Below the pieces are notes generated by a model. It was not told where the DNA came from. It saw only the letters and a program-made list of their open reading frames with translations, and did not search any database. Of a stretch of 6,119 nt of DNA, positions 5,358-6,119 are shown piece after piece. The position numbers and the translations under genes are program-made. Source of the stretch: Elusimicrobia bacterium CG08_land_8_20_14_0_20_59_10 (GTDB taxonomy: Bacteria > Elusimicrobiota > Elusimicrobia > Elusimicrobiales > UBA9959); contig PEXO01000277.1 of NCBI GenBank assembly GCA_002779045.1, positions 1 to 6,119 of the forward strand, read 5' to 3'. How positions within the stretch are numbered: position 1 is the stretch's first letter; each line of letters begins with the position of its first letter.

Positions 5358-6119
5358 GCATTCCTGCTGCCGCGCTCTTTAAAAAACTCTTTCAGACCTT
5401 CAAAGTCCCCCACGCGGGCGCATTTCGGCACGGAACGCAGGAACTTGCCGCCGTAGCGCTTGGTCTGCACGCGCGGGTCAAGGATCACCACGGCGCCAAA
5501 ATCTTTTTTGGTCCGGATCAGCCGCCCGAACCCCTGCCGGAACTTGACCACCGCCTTGGGCAGGGTGTGATCCGTAAAGAAGTTCAGGCCTTTCGCCGTC
5601 ATCCACTCCTCGCGGGTCTCCTCCAGCGGCGTATCCGGCGAGGTGAACGGCAGCCTGGCAATTACAACGCAGGCCAGCGCCTGCCCTGTAACATCCACGC
5701 CCTGCCAGAAAGTATCCGTAGCCAGCAGCACCCCGTTGCCGGCATGCTTAAAGTCCGCTATCAATTTCGACGGCAGCTGCTCCCCCTGCCTGAACACCGG
5801 CCTGCCGCCCAGCCGCCCGGCCAGCTCCAGGGCCGCGCGCGTAAGGGCCCCCCAGCTGGTAAAAAGCAGGAATACCCCGCCTTCCACCGCCCCGCAGACC
5901 TTAACGCAGGCCTCTATTACCGCTTCCTCGTACGCCTGGCCTTCGGCAGGGTCCGGTATACCCTCCGGCACCAGCAGGGCCGCCTGGCTGGTATAGTCGA
6001 AGGGCGAATCCAGCAGCAGCTCAAGGCCGCTGTCCAGGCCAATGCGCGACTTTATCATTTTGAACGAGCCGTCCACCGCCAGCGTGGCCGAGGTGAGTAT
6101 TACCGGGTAATTGCTGCCG
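5348..6119 (-). CDS. DinG/XPD-family ATP-dependent DNA helicase, C-terminal part (runs off the right edge)
   Basis: The frame is open to the window edge: the first full codon is 6118-6116, giving 256 residues of the C-terminal RecA-like domain. An apparent GTG start at 6076 lies inside the helicase motif region and is not the true start, because NYPVILTSATLAVDGSFK reads through it. Superfamily 2 Rad3/XPD/DinG motifs are visible in order: VILTSATL, then VFLLFTSWGAL, VLLATDTFWQGVDVTG, the family-typical ARLPFTSPDTPLEE, and QGFGRLIRTKKDFG with the arginine-finger pattern QxxGRxIR. These enzymes unwind DNA 5' to 3', for example at R-loops and damaged forks. The N-terminal ATP-binding and possible iron-sulfur parts lie outside the window, so DinG cannot be told from other family members. 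The stop codon and last two or three residues are encoded by a 42-base palindrome. Confidence 0.9.
   Translation of the reverse strand, partial: GSNYPVILTSATLAVDGSFKMIKSRIGLDSGLELLLDSPFDYTSQAALLVPEGIPDPAEGQAYEEAVIEACVKVCGAVEGGVFLLFTSWGALTRAALELAGRLGGRPVFRQGEQLPSKLIADFKHAGNGVLLATDTFWQGVDVTGQALACVVIARLPFTSPDTPLEETREEWMTAKGLNFFTDHTLPKAVVKFRQGFGRLIRTKKDFGAVVILDPRVQTKRYGGKFLRSVPKCARVGDFEGLKEFFKERGSRNAVT

Noticed and set aside
5348..6076. A complete 242-residue helicase starting at GTG 6076
   Set aside because: The frame continues upstream with NYPVILTSATLA, a conserved helicase motif, so the gene is cut by the window edge.

Overview
The window looks like a GC-rich bacterial chromosome segment in which every gene I can support lies on the minus strand, so transcription runs from high to low coordinates. 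A PBP4-type D,D-peptidase with an export signal and an ATP-dependent 5-oxoprolinase locus indicate an ordinary free-living bacterium. I cannot name the phylum from this sequence; the gene style would fit a candidate-phylum genome such as Elusimicrobiota, but that is a guess.

Layout, in transcription order. (1) 5348 to the right edge: the C-terminal half of a DinG/XPD-type superfamily 2 DNA helicase, cut by the window end. (2) 4403-5302: a membrane-anchored Mrr-type restriction endonuclease-like protein with a C-terminal topoisomerase-type zinc finger. It is bracketed by two related palindromes, at 5316-5357 and 4359-4402. (3) 4047-4292: a small unrecognised protein with three consecutive ATG codons. 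(4) 3890-4046: a non-coding gap with a plausible sigma70 promoter and an imperfect inverted repeat. (5) 3236-3889: pxpB. (6) 1623-3239: a single gene joining PxpA to PxpC. It overlaps pxpB by ATGA. (7) 123-1565: a PBP4/DacB-like D-alanyl-D-alanine carboxypeptidase. Its stop codon lies inside a third palindrome at 91-127. Positions 1-90 hold no gene that I can see.

How the parts fit. PxpB and the PxpA-PxpC fusion together supply all three components of the enzyme that opens 5-oxoproline (pyroglutamate) to glutamate at the cost of ATP. They are probably read from the promoter at 3919-3948. The carboxypeptidase follows after a 57-base gap and may be co-transcribed, though it acts in the envelope on a different substrate. 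The helicase and the Mrr-like protein are both DNA-acting, but their adjacency may reflect cassette insertion rather than a shared job.

Most worth a second look: the PxpA-PxpC fusion, whose PxpC half lacks two hallmark motifs; and the three REP-like palindromes, two of which contain the stop codon of the upstream gene while the third begins on the base after a stop codon.
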